64,000 bases of DNA from Streptacidiphilus jiangxiensis. GTDB taxonomy: Bacteria > Actinomycetota > Actinomycetes > Streptomycetales > Streptomycetaceae. Below, one piece after another: positions 45,704 through 53,468 of the stretch; within the stretch, counting starts at the first letter, position 1; every line of letters begins with the position of its first letter. The notes under the pieces were generated by a model. That model did no database searches. It was not told where the DNA came from and saw nothing but the letters and a program-made list of their open reading frames with translations. Both the position numbers and the translations under genes were made by a program. The stretch is taken from NCBI RefSeq assembly GCF_900109465.1, contig NZ_FOAZ01000002.1, forward strand, positions 310,001-374,000. Direction: 5' to 3'.

Positions 45704-46554
45704 GCGTGGTCGGATCGGACACCGTCGCGGCGCTGTGCCGCTACCCGGTGAAGTCGATGCTGGGCGAGTCGCTCACGCACGTCGCGGTGGACGAAGGCGG
45801 CCTGGAGGGCGACCGCCGATGGGCGGTGCTGGATGCCGGGACGGGCAGGATCGCCAGCGCCAAGCAGCCACGGCTCTGGCGTGAGCTGCTGACCTGCCAG
45901 GCCTCGACCGCCGACGGCGCGACGGTGCACGTCCGCCTGCCTGACCGCGCCCGTCTTCCGGCGGGCGATCCGACGCTCGACGCGCTGCTGTCCGCCGCGC
46001 TGGGCCGGACGGTCTCGCTGGCGGACACCGCACCGCCGGGGGCGACACTCGAGCGTTCCCGACCGGAACAGGTGCTGCGCGACGGGGTGACGGCTGACGT
46101 CGAGGCGGACATGGTGGCTTTCGGTTCGGCCGCGCCGCCCGGCTCCTTCTTCGACTTCGCCCCGGTCCACCTGGTCACCACCGCGACCCTGGAACGGATC
46201 GCCGCGCTGAGCCCCCGCGGCAGCGCCGAGATCGCGCGCTACCGTCCGAACATCGTGCTCGACACCTCCGCGGCAGCCTTCGCCGAGCACGACTGGGCGG
46301 GCCAGGATCTCCGGATCGGCCCTGACCTCGTCCTCCGCGTCATCGCGTCGACGCCGCGTTGCGCAGTGCCGACCCTCGCCCACGGCCCGCTCCCGCCGGA
46401 CCCGGACGCACTGCGCGTCCCGGCGACGCACAACCGGGTGCCCGCCTTGCCCGGCCGCCCGCCCGAGCCGTGCGTGGGCGTGTACGCGCAGGTCGTACAG
46501 CCCGGCGGGATCCGGATCGGCGACCGAGCAGAAAGACATCCAAGCATCACCTGA
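45700..46554 (+). CDS. MOSC-domain protein (molybdenum cofactor-binding)
   Basis: The 284-residue protein has an N-terminal MOSC beta-barrel (VAALCRYPVKSMLGESL and GDRRWAVLD) and the MOSC domain with the conserved cysteine in STPRCAVPT. MOSC enzymes use the molybdenum cofactor to reduce N-hydroxylated compounds. The molybdate operon elsewhere in the window would support such an enzyme. GTG 45700 overlaps the reductase stop; the two may act together on one substrate. Confidence 0.85.
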   Translation: MSVVGSDTVAALCRYPVKSMLGESLTHVAVDEGGLEGDRRWAVLDAGTGRIASAKQPRLWRELLTCQASTADGATVHVRLPDRARLPAGDPTLDALLSAALGRTVSLADTAPPGATLERSRPEQVLRDGVTADVEADMVAFGSAAPPGSFFDFAPVHLVTTATLERIAALSPRGSAEIARYRPNIVLDTSAAAFAEHDWAGQDLRIGPDLVLRVIASTPRCAVPTLAHGPLPPDPDALRVPATHNRVPALPGRPPEPCVGVYAQVVQPGGIRIGDRAERHPSIT

Positions 46555-46575
46555 GACAAACATGTCTCAGGTGAT
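46546..46575. promoter_or_regulatory. Perfect inverted repeat, TetR operator
   Basis: Arms ATCACCTGAGACA and TGTCTCAGGTGAT are exact complements with a 4-nt spacer. The element covers the stop codon of the MOSC gene and a promoter (TGAGAC at 46552-46557, 17 bp, TATATC at 46575-46580) whose start would fall on the TetR ATG. It could also end the MOSC transcript. Confidence 0.85.
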
Positions 46576-46588
46576 ATATCCTTGCCGC

Positions 46589-47134
46589 ATGGCCACCGAT
46601 CGCGACACCGTCCTCCTCGCCGCCGTCGGGCTGCTCTCACGGCAGCCCACGGCCGCGATGGACGAGATCGCGCGCGCCGCCGGCATCAGCCGGGCGACGC
46701 TGCACCGCCTCTTCCCCGGCCGCGACGCCCTGCTCCACGAGATCGCCACGTTCGCGCTGCAGCGCATGGAGGCCGCGCTGGACACGGCGGCCGTCGACGA
46801 GGGAGATCCGGTCGAGGCGGTGCGCCGCCTGGCGGACGCGATCATCCCCGACGCGGAACTGGTCGCCTTCCTGTCCGGCGAGAGCAAGCTCTTCGAGGAC
46901 GACACGATCACCGACGGCTGGGACCGGATCGACGCCCGGGTCGCCGCGCTCTTCCTGCGCGGCCAGCAGTCGGGCGCCTTCCGGATCGAACTGCCCTCGT
47001 CCTGGCTGAGCGAGGCCTTCTTCGCCCTGCTCGCCGGCGTCGGCTGGGCCGTCCAGGACGGGCGACTCGCCGTCCGCGACAGCACCCGCGCACTGACCGA
47101 GCTCTTCCTCGGCGGCGCTGTCCGGCGCGACTGA
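46589..47134 (+). CDS. TetR-family regulator of the adjacent MFS pump
   Basis: The 181-residue protein has a TetR HTH at residues ~5-50 (MDEIARAAGISRATLHRLF) and a helical ligand-binding domain. ATG 46589 is preferred over an ATG at 46562, because the latter lies inside the operator palindrome and has no ribosome binding site. TATATC lies 8 nt before this ATG, so the mRNA is probably leaderless. The MFS gene follows by 67 bp on the same strand, so the regulator should control its own synthesis and the pump. Confidence 0.9.
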   Translation: MATDRDTVLLAAVGLLSRQPTAAMDEIARAAGISRATLHRLFPGRDALLHEIATFALQRMEAALDTAAVDEGDPVEAVRRLADAIIPDAELVAFLSGESKLFEDDTITDGWDRIDARVAALFLRGQQSGAFRIELPSSWLSEAFFALLAGVGWAVQDGRLAVRDSTRALTELFLGGAVRRD

Positions 47135-47201
47135 CCCGCGGCGCCCTCCCCTTCACCACCTGTTACCTGCTACCTGCTGACCAGACTGAGAGCCCCTTCT
47201 C

Positions 47202-48743
47202 ATGACCACGGACATGACCGTGCCGCAGACCACCTCCGCCTACCGATATAACCGCCCGGGTGCGCCCTCCGGCAGCGCGCGCACCCGCTGGACCGCCCTC
47301 GCGGTCCTCGTCCTGGCCGTGCTGCTGGTGGCCGTCGACGCCACCGTGCTGGTCCTTGCGCTGCCGTTCATCAGCGAGAGCCTCGCCCCGTCCGCGCCGC
47401 AGCTGCTCTGGATCGGCGACAGCTACTCCTTCGTCATCGCCGGCCTGCTGGTGAGCATGGGCTCGCTCAGCGACCGCGTCGGCCGCCGCCGGGTCCTGCT
47501 GCTGGGTGCCGCCGCCTTCGGCGCCGCGTCGCTGCTGGCCGCCTACGCGCCGAGCGCCGGCTGGCTGATCGCCGCCCGCGCCCTGCTCGGCGTCGCCGGC
47601 GCGACGATCATGCCGTCCACGCTCTCGCTGATCCGCACGCTCTTCCCCGACGACCGCGAGCGCGCCCGCGCCATCGGCATCTGGGGTGCCGCGGCCACGG
47701 CCGGCGCGGCGGGCGGTCCGCTCCTCGGCGGCGTGCTGCTGGAGCACTTCTGGTGGGGCTCGGTCTTCCTGATCAACGTGCCGCTGGTGCTGGTGCTGCT
47801 GGTGCTCGGCGCGCGCCTGCTGCCCGAGTCGCGCGACCCGAAGCCGGGCGCCTGGGACCTGCCGAGCGTCGGCATGTCGCTGGTCGGCATCATCGGCGCC
47901 GTCTACGCCGTCAAGGAGGGCGCGGTCGAGGGCCTGGGCCGCGTGGACGTGTGGATCGCCGGCCTGCTCGGTGTCTCCTGCCTGACCGCGTTCTGGCGCC
48001 GACAGCTGCGCCTGCCGATGCCCCTGCTGGACGTGCGGCTCTTCGCGAACCGCCGGTTCACCGCCGCCGTGCTCGCCGCGCTGATCGCCCTGATCGGCCT
48101 CTCCGGCGTGGTCTTCTTCCTGGCGCAGTACTTCCAGCTGGTCCGCGGCTACTCGCCGCTGGTCGCCGGCCTCGCCGACATGCCGGCCTTCGCCGGTTCC
48201 ACGATCGGCGCGCTCGTCGCGGCCTGGCTCGCGGGCCGCGCCGGCCACCGCCGCACCCTGGCGGGCGCTCTGCTGGCGATGGGTCTCGGCATCGGCGTGC
48301 TGGGCTGGCTCGACGCCTCGACCTCCTACCTGGTGATCGGCGTCGCCTTCGCCGCGATCGGCATGGTCGAGGGCATCGTCTACGCCCTGTCGACGACGAT
48401 GGTCCTGGACGCGTCCCCGGCCGAGAAGGCCGGCGCGGCGTCGGCGGTCTCCGAGACCGCCTACGAGCTGGGCACCGCGCTCGGCATCGCACTGGTCGGC
48501 ACGGTGACCACCGCGATCTACCGCTCCGGGCTGCCGACCGGCACCCCGGAAGCGGCCCGCAACTCGCTGGGCGGCGCGGTCGAGACCGCGCACACCCTCC
48601 CGTCGGGCCCGGGTGCCGAGCTGCTGCGCGCCGCGCAGGACTCCTTCGTCCACGGGCTCAACGCCGCCGCGCTGCTCTCCGGCGGCCTGCTGGTCGCCGC
48701 GGCGGCCCTGGTGTGGTTCCTGCTGGGCCGCGGCAAGCGCTGA
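47202..48743 (+). CDS. DHA2-family MFS efflux transporter (14 helices)
   Basis: The 513-residue protein has 14 helices and DHA2 signatures (DATVLVLALPFISESL in helix 1, GSLSDRVGRRRVLLLG in the loop 2-3 motif A, and motif C around GAAATAGAAGGPLLGG). It resembles SmvA/QacA drug-proton antiporters, which export cationic drugs and biocides. Cotranscription with the TetR gene upstream supports drug-induced efflux. The substrate cannot be told. Confidence 0.9.
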   Translation: MTTDMTVPQTTSAYRYNRPGAPSGSARTRWTALAVLVLAVLLVAVDATVLVLALPFISESLAPSAPQLLWIGDSYSFVIAGLLVSMGSLSDRVGRRRVLLLGAAAFGAASLLAAYAPSAGWLIAARALLGVAGATIMPSTLSLIRTLFPDDRERARAIGIWGAAATAGAAGGPLLGGVLLEHFWWGSVFLINVPLVLVLLVLGARLLPESRDPKPGAWDLPSVGMSLVGIIGAVYAVKEGAVEGLGRVDVWIAGLLGVSCLTAFWRRQLRLPMPLLDVRLFANRRFTAAVLAALIALIGLSGVVFFLAQYFQLVRGYSPLVAGLADMPAFAGSTIGALVAAWLAGRAGHRRTLAGALLAMGLGIGVLGWLDASTSYLVIGVAFAAIGMVEGIVYALSTTMVLDASPAEKAGAASAVSETAYELGTALGIALVGTVTTAIYRSGLPTGTPEAARNSLGGAVETAHTLPSGPGAELLRAAQDSFVHGLNAAALLSGGLLVAAAALVWFLLGRGKR

Positions 48744-48754
48744 CGCGCGCCGAA

Positions 48755-48771
48755 GTCACCGCCGCGGTGAC
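48755..48771. terminator. Hairpin between convergent MFS and transketolase genes
   Basis: GTCACCG-CCG-CGGTGAC, 7-bp stem, 11 bp after the MFS stop codon, with a further GGTCACGG repeat just after. Confidence 0.5.
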
Positions 48772-48785
48772 GGTCACGGCCGCGG

Positions 48786-49679
48786 TCACGGCTGCGCCCA
48801 ACCCGTGATCCGCTCGCGCAGCGAGGCGGCGTCCAGGCCGTGCGCGGCGATGTGCTGCTCCATCGTCCCGTAGTGCCGCAGCTCCTCCCGGGAGACGCCG
48901 AGGCCGAGCACCCGGTGCGCGCGGTCCGCCAACGTCTCGGCGACGAACGGGGTCGAGGTCCCGGCGAGGTACGGCTCGACGACCACCACGTCGGCCGCAG
49001 CCCGGTCGGCGAGCGCGGCGCGCAGCGCCGCCTGGTCGAAGGGTCGGACGGTGGCGGCGTAGAGGACCGTGGCGTCCACGCCCTCCAGGGCGGCGAGCAC
49101 CTCGTCCAACACCGGACCGACCGCGATGACGACAGGACCGCCCCGCCCCTCGCGCACGGTCAGGAACCGCCCCGGCGTGATCGGCCGGGCTGCGGCGTTG
49201 CTCTGCAGCGAGAGCCGCACGTAGACGAGCCCGTCCGCGGCCGCCGCGTCGCGCAGCAGCAGCTCGGCCTCGTCCGGGTGGCCGGGCACGTGCACGGTCC
49301 AGCCGGGCAGGGTGTCGAGCAGTGCGACGTCCGCCGGTGACATGTGCGTGCGACCACCGGCCGGCCAGTCGTACGACCCGAGCGCGCTGACCAGCACGGC
49401 GCCCGCGCCCTGGTGGCCGAGGTCCAGCTTCACCTGCTCGAAGGGCCGCTCCACGAGAAAGCTGGCGAAGGTGTGGGCGATCGGCCGCATCCCGGCCAGC
49501 GCGAGGCCGCCCGTCGCACCGATCAGCAGCTGTTCCCGGATGCCGACGTTTATCACCCGGTCGGGGTGGGCGGCGGCCGCGCCGTCGAAGCCGGAGGCGG
49601 AGATGTCGGCGAGGACGACGGCGACGCGCGGGTCCTCGTCGAGCAGGGCGGTGGTGGTGGAGATGAATCGCTCGCGCAT
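48786..49679 (-). CDS. Transketolase C-terminal subunit (split transketolase)
   Basis: The 297-residue protein corresponds to the pyrimidine-binding and C-terminal domains of transketolase, including the cofactor-activating Glu in VGIREQLLIGATGGLALAGM and FASFLVERPFEQVKLD. With its upstream partner it forms a thiamine-diphosphate enzyme of the split-transketolase type. AAGGAACGG lies upstream of the ATG, 36 bp after the partner's stop. Split transketolases of this kind often work on sugar intermediates in secondary metabolism or pentose salvage; the role here is unknown. Confidence 0.85.
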   Translation of the reverse strand: MRERFISTTTALLDEDPRVAVVLADISASGFDGAAAAHPDRVINVGIREQLLIGATGGLALAGMRPIAHTFASFLVERPFEQVKLDLGHQGAGAVLVSALGSYDWPAGGRTHMSPADVALLDTLPGWTVHVPGHPDEAELLLRDAAAADGLVYVRLSLQSNAAARPITPGRFLTVREGRGGPVVIAVGPVLDEVLAALEGVDATVLYAATVRPFDQAALRAALADRAAADVVVVEPYLAGTSTPFVAETLADRAHRVLGLGVSREELRHYGTMEQHIAAHGLDAASLRERITGWAQP

Positions 49680-49715
49680 GATGGGGTCCGTTCCTTGCTG
49701 GTCCGTGGTGGCTGG

Positions 49716-50435
49716 TCAGTTCTTGGGCTCGACGACGGCGACGACCGCGTGCGGCCGCCCGGGGTGCGGCCGGGTGAACGCCTCGAACAGCGCGCCGTGG
49801 TCCCGCCCGTCGACGGTCACGGTGGACCACCCCGCCGTCGCGAAGTGCGAGGCGATGCCCCCGTACCAACCGTGCGTGGCCGACTGGTTGTCGATGACGA
49901 CCGTGTGCAGCCGCTCCAGCCCGGCCGCCCCGGCGTAGGCGATCGCCTCGTGGTTGCTGCCCTCGTCCAACTCGGCGTCACCGATCAGCACCCACACGGC
50001 CGGATCCAGCAACCCCTGCGCCCGCAGCCCGAGCGCGGTGCCGACCCCGAGCGGCAGCCCGTGCCCGAGCGACCCGCTGCCGATCTCGACCCCGGGCACG
50101 AGCGTCCGGTCGGGGTGGTGGCCCAGCGGCGAGTCGTATCGGCCGAAGGTGTCCAGGAGCTCGGCGGCGATGAAGCCCTTCGCCGCCAGGACGGCGTAGT
50201 AGGCCATCGGACCATGGCCCTTGGAGAGCAGGAAACGGTCCCTCTCCTGATCCTCCGCCGTCTCCGGGGTCACGCGCAGCACCCGGTCGTAGAGCACCCA
50301 CAGCACGTCGAGCGTCGAACTGGCGGCGGGACCATGCTTCTCGGCGCCGGTCATCCGGCTCATGAGTCCGCCGAGGTGGTGGAACGTCGGGGACGTCGGG
50401 TGAAAGGTGACGGCGTCTGCCGTGGTCAGCGTCAT
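49716..50435 (-). CDS. Transketolase N-terminal subunit (split transketolase)
   Basis: The 239-residue protein holds the diphosphate-binding domain: SKGHGPMAYYAVLAAKGF, GSGSLGHGLPLGVGTALG and the thiamine-diphosphate motif GDAELDEGSNHEA. ATG 50435 is taken as the start: there is no ribosome binding site, and a SoxR-type promoter ends 6 nt upstream, so a leaderless mRNA is likely. The frame also opens at a GTG (50462) inside the SoxR box, which is unlikely. It heads an operon with the C-terminal subunit. Confidence 0.85.
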   Translation of the reverse strand: MTLTTADAVTFHPTSPTFHHLGGLMSRMTGAEKHGPAASSTLDVLWVLYDRVLRVTPETAEDQERDRFLLSKGHGPMAYYAVLAAKGFIAAELLDTFGRYDSPLGHHPDRTLVPGVEIGSGSLGHGLPLGVGTALGLRAQGLLDPAVWVLIGDAELDEGSNHEAIAYAGAAGLERLHTVVIDNQSATHGWYGGIASHFATAGWSTVTVDGRDHGALFEAFTRPHPGRPHAVVAVVEPKN

Positions 50436-50441
50436 GGGATG

Positions 50442-50472
50442 AGCGTGCAACTTCAAGCGCACTTGAAGTCAA
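50442..50472 (-). promoter_or_regulatory. SoxR-box promoter of the split transketolase operon
   Basis: ACTTCAAGCGCACTTGAAGT (50450-50469) has perfect 8-bp arms and contains TCAAG-N4-CTTGA, the core of the SoxR operator. On the minus strand TTGACT (50467-50472) and CACGCT (50442-50447) are 19 bp apart, the stretched spacing typical of MerR/SoxR-activated promoters. The transketolase ATG follows 6 nt later. Confidence 0.75.
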
Positions 50473-50730
50473 GCGGGCCGATGCGCTGCAAGGACCCGGT
50501 CGACTCGGTCTGTCCTCATCGGAGGTCGAGTCCTTGCTGCGGCATCGCGCGACGACCTCGCCCGCTGTGCCGAGTTGCCAGGGCACGCTGATCCGCCGGC
50601 GACCACCTGGTCCAACAGTTGTGGCAGGCGATCAAGGTTGTCCGTGTGGCCACGTGGACCAATTGTTTGTCTCGCATGCTTGGCCAGGCAGTCGGTCGGC
50701 GCTGCCGGTCCGAGGTGAGATCGTTGCCGC

Positions 50731-51078
50731 ATGGTGGACGTGGATGGGGAAACGGCGGATGGCGGAGCCGAGCACGCTGTCATCGCGCGGTTCCGGCTTG
50801 CTCAGGAGGGCTTCGGCGGGGAGGGGGAGCGGTCGGTTGTGCGCGAAGCCCAGGGTCTGCTGAGGGAGGCCATCGAACGAGCTGGTGTCGGCGAGTTCGA
50901 CGGAAACGAGTTCGGGGGTGGCGACGTCGTCCTGTACGCGTACGGGCCTGATGCCGACGCGCTCTTCGGCGTCATGGAAGCCACGCTGCGAGGACTCCCG
51001 CTCCGCCCGGCCCACGTTGTTCTGCGCTACGGGTCCGCAGCTGATCCCTCGGCGGCCGAGGTGCGTGTAGAGCTGTGA
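50731..51078 (+). CDS. Conserved hypothetical acidic protein
   Basis: The 115-residue protein has a compact alpha/beta pattern with FDGNEFGGGDVVLYAYGPDA at its centre, which I recall as typical of an uncharacterised streptomycete family. GGTGAG lies upstream of the ATG. No catalytic motif is seen. The 255 bp upstream toward the SoxR box contain no gene I can support. Confidence 0.7.
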   Translation: MVDVDGETADGGAEHAVIARFRLAQEGFGGEGERSVVREAQGLLREAIERAGVGEFDGNEFGGGDVVLYAYGPDADALFGVMEATLRGLPLRPAHVVLRYGSAADPSAAEVRVEL

Positions 51079-51135
51079 CCTGTGTGTGAGGCGGTATGCA
51101 GACCCGCTCAGGCCGCCTTTGCCGGGATGGTCCGT

Positions 51136-51213
51136 CCACGCGTGGATCGGTGAACCGGGGGCGATGTGGCGCAATGCCGCGAACTCGGACTCTGTCCAGT
51201 TCAGCCACGATCA
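51136..51213 (-). pseudogene. IS630-family transposase remnant
   Basis: On the minus strand the translation reads SWLNWTESEFAALRHIA (51160-51210), closely matching the W-L-N-x-I-E-x-x-F-x-A-L-R block around the last catalytic Glu of IS630-type DDE transposases common in streptomycetes. Beyond it (PGSPIHAWTDHP) the similarity fades, and a stop codon lies just before it. Only this fragment remains; no intact element or terminal repeats are visible. Confidence 0.55.
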
Positions 51214-51224
51214 CCGGCCCGCGC

Positions 51225-51989
51225 CTACGAGGCCGTCGGCCTGGGCCCGCCCGAGCGGACCAGACGTTCGCCGAGGGCGACCAGCGCTTCGGGGTCGACG
51301 CGGACCTCCGCGTCCCCCTCGGCGATCGACAGGGTGCCGTCCAGGGAGCTCACGGCTTGGAACGTCCGTTGCTCGAAGTTCTGGAACTCGACGAACGAGC
51401 CGGGCGCGCCTTCCAGCAGGCCGAGCTCACGCGTGAGCACGTCGACCGTCGTGAAGCCGAGGGCGGAGCCCATGCTGCCGCCGCGGGTCCGCGCGTTGCT
51501 GTAACGCATCTTCACGTACGGGGACGGCCGCCGGGTCAGACTCCCCGGGCGGAGCATCCGCGAGAACCTGGCTGCGGACTCCTGCGCGGTTTCCGTGCCG
51601 GAGAACTCGCAACGGAACGCCGGGAAGGCTCCCACCGCGACGCTTGCGAGTTCCGGGTAGGCCTTCGTGCTGTAGCCGTGCACCTCCTGGGCGACCAGAC
51701 ACACGACATCGAAGTCGTAGCCCGGGTGCGAGAACCCGTCGAGCACCACGAGCGACCGTCCGCCCAAGGGGCTCCCTGCCGACCCCCGTGAGCGCGCGAA
51801 CGCGAACACGGCCGCCAGCAGCGGTTCGTCGAAGCCGTCCAGGACGTTCAGCCGGAAGAGCCACTGCCGACTCGCATCCTGGGCGGCCGCGTAGTGCATC
51901 CGGGGCGCAGGCGACCAGACCCACGCGCCCGACAGACCGCGCATCGGTACGACGTCCGGGACACGCTGGATCGTGTCGGCGATACCCAA
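51225..51989 (-). CDS. Protein of unknown function, divergent from soxR
   Basis: The 254-residue protein has the coding character of a real gene but no family I recognise. It is predicted soluble, with blocks AWVWSPAPRMHYAAAQD, HPGYDFDVVCLVAQEVHGYS and YVKMRYSNARTRGG. A GAGGAG site five bases before TTG 51989 fixes the start. A SoxR-box-like palindrome lies 45-70 bp upstream, so it may be redox-inducible. Its 3' end abuts the transposase remnant. Confidence 0.65.
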   Translation of the reverse strand: MGIADTIQRVPDVVPMRGLSGAWVWSPAPRMHYAAAQDASRQWLFRLNVLDGFDEPLLAAVFAFARSRGSAGSPLGGRSLVVLDGFSHPGYDFDVVCLVAQEVHGYSTKAYPELASVAVGAFPAFRCEFSGTETAQESAARFSRMLRPGSLTRRPSPYVKMRYSNARTRGGSMGSALGFTTVDVLTRELGLLEGAPGSFVEFQNFEQRTFQAVSSLDGTLSIAEGDAEVRVDPEALVALGERLVRSGGPRPTAS

Positions 51990-52034
51990 GAGTGCTCCTC
52001 GTGTGCGCCCCCGCAGGCAGGGGCCGATAGGCTG

Positions 52035-52060
52035 TGGACTTCAAGCGCACTCGAAGTCCA
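52035..52060. promoter_or_regulatory. SoxR-box-like palindrome between divergent genes
   Basis: TGGACTTCAAG and CTCGAAGTCCA are 11-bp complementary arms with one mismatch around CGCA, with the core TCAAG-N4-CTCGA. The spacer and inner half-sites match the box in front of the transketolase operon. It lies 22 bp before soxR and 46 bp before the divergent unknown gene. Confidence 0.7.
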
Positions 52061-52081
52061 GGAGTCCAGGACCGTGATCCG

Positions 52082-52561
52082 ATGCCCCCGCAGCACGACC
52101 GACTGACGATCGGTGAGCTGGCCGCGCGCAGCGGGCTGGCCGCGTCGGCGCTGCGCTACTACGAGGAGCTGGGGCTGATCGCGTCCAGCCGGACCACGGG
52201 TGGGCAGCGACGGTACCACCGGGCGATGCTGAGGCGGGTGGCCTTCGTGCGGGCGGCCCAGCGGGTCGGGCTTTCGCTGGACGAGGCCGGGCAGGCACTG
52301 GCGCGACTGCCGGAGGACAGGGCCCCCACGGCCGCGCAGTGGGCACCCGTGGCGCGGGCGTGGCAGCGGCGGATCGACGAGCAGATCGCCGAACTGCAGC
52401 TGCTGCGGCGCAAGCTCGGCGGTTGCGTCGGCTGCGGGTGTCTGTCCCTCAAGCGCTGCGCCCTCTACAACCCCGACGACACCGCCGCGGATCACGGGCC
52501 GGGCGCCCGCTGGCTCCTCGGCGACACGCCCCCGGAGCCCGAGCCCCCGACGACGGCCTGA
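52082..52561 (+). CDS. soxR: SoxR redox-sensing transcriptional regulator
   Basis: The 159-residue protein has a MerR-type HTH at residues ~8-50 (LTIGELAARSGLAASALRYY) and a dimerisation helix. The [2Fe-2S] ligand motif is C115-x2-C118-x-C120-x5-C126 (CVGCGCLSLKRC), exactly the SoxR spacing. In streptomycetes SoxR is activated by redox-cycling compounds such as quinone antibiotics and switches on small regulons. ATG 52082 is chosen because the HTH starts seven residues later; AGGA lies upstream. Its own promoter region holds a SoxR box. Confidence 0.9.
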   Translation: MPPQHDRLTIGELAARSGLAASALRYYEELGLIASSRTTGGQRRYHRAMLRRVAFVRAAQRVGLSLDEAGQALARLPEDRAPTAAQWAPVARAWQRRIDEQIAELQLLRRKLGGCVGCGCLSLKRCALYNPDDTAADHGPGARWLLGDTPPEPEPPTTA

Positions 52562-52566
52562 CGCCG

Positions 52567-53343
52567 TCACGCCTCGTCGGGTTCCGGTCCGAGCGACGCG
52601 CCCGGGCCCGTGCGGTGGAGGTAGTACTCCGCGCCGAGGCCGATCTCGCGCAGGCCGGGGTCGGCGAAGACGGCCACGCTCGCGCCGCGCTCGAACTCCG
52701 AGGCGTGGCAGCGCAGTGCCGCCCACTTGGTGTCCAGCCAGGGACGGACGTCGACGGTGGCGGCGATGCGGTCGTCCGGGGTGGAGGGCGCGTCCTTCGG
52801 GTGGAGCCCCGCGTCGGCCGCCAGGCGGGCCAGCGACTCGGGGACGGTGACCAGCAGGACGGTGGACACCGCCCAGGCCGGGCCCGAGCCCGGCTGCAGG
52901 AACGGGACGGCCGCGGCCTCGACCGCCGCCAACGTCGCGCGGTGGACACGGATGTGGTCGATGTGGCCGGAGGCTCCCGCCGGATCGTAGGTGACCACGA
53001 CGGACGGGCGCAGGGCGCGGATCTGCTCCACCAGGTGGGCCACCACCTCGTCGAACGGCGCCGCGCACAGCGAGCCCGGCCCGGTACCGTCCCGGCCGGA
53101 GTCACGGTAGGGCAGCATCACCTTGGAGGCCACGCCGAGCAGCCGCAGGGCGCGCGTCCACTCCTTGGTCCGGGTGCCGGGCGCGGCAGCCGAACCGCCG
53201 TCGGCGAGCTCACCGTCGGTGCAGGTGACGACGGCGGTGACGCGGCCCGCGGCGGCCTCGCGGGCGAGCAGGCCGCCGGTCCACAGGGACTCGTCGTCCG
53301 GGTGGGCGTGCACGGCCAGCAGGTCGTGGCGCGGCTCCAGCAT
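52567..53343 (-). CDS. PIG-L family deacetylase
   Basis: The 258-residue protein has the LmbE/PIG-L zinc site HAHPDDES near the N-terminus and GHIDHIRVH near 130, as in mycothiol deacetylases (MshB, Mca). It would remove an acetyl or acyl group from an N-acetylglucosamine derivative; whether mycothiol or a secondary metabolite is the substrate cannot be told. GGGAG lies ten bases before the ATG. It converges on soxR with a 5-bp gap. Confidence 0.85.
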   Translation of the reverse strand: MLEPRHDLLAVHAHPDDESLWTGGLLAREAAAGRVTAVVTCTDGELADGGSAAAPGTRTKEWTRALRLLGVASKVMLPYRDSGRDGTGPGSLCAAPFDEVVAHLVEQIRALRPSVVVTYDPAGASGHIDHIRVHRATLAAVEAAAVPFLQPGSGPAWAVSTVLLVTVPESLARLAADAGLHPKDAPSTPDDRIAATVDVRPWLDTKWAALRCHASEFERGASVAVFADPGLREIGLGAEYYLHRTGPGASLGPEPDEA

Positions 53344-53416
53344 CGGTGGGTCACTCCCCTCGTCGGTGACGGATCGGCCCACCGTAGCCGACACCCCGAA
53401 CGGGCGTGGAACGGGC

Positions 53417-53448
53417 GTGGGCCCCGCGCCGACGGGAGCGGGGCCCAC
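53417..53448. terminator. Terminator downstream of the secreted PLD-like gene
   Basis: GTGGGCCCCGC (53417-53427) pairs exactly with GCGGGGCCCAC (53438-53448), 20 bp after the PLD gene's stop codon. Confidence 0.75.
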
Positions 53449-53468
53449 CGGGCTCGGGAGGTACCGCG

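Noticed and set aside
46562-46588. Upstream ATG (46562) as the TetR start
   Set aside because: It lies in the operator palindrome and lacks a ribosome binding site; ATG 46589 fits the promoter spacing.
48786-50435. The split transketolase pair as DXS or a pyruvate dehydrogenase E1
   Set aside because: The motifs and sizes fit split transketolase, and no E2/E3 or isoprenoid genes are near.
50469-50730. A gene in the gap between the SoxR box and the acidic hypothetical gene
   Set aside because: Short frames exist on both strands, but none has a ribosome binding site, consistent codon bias or a recognisable domain.
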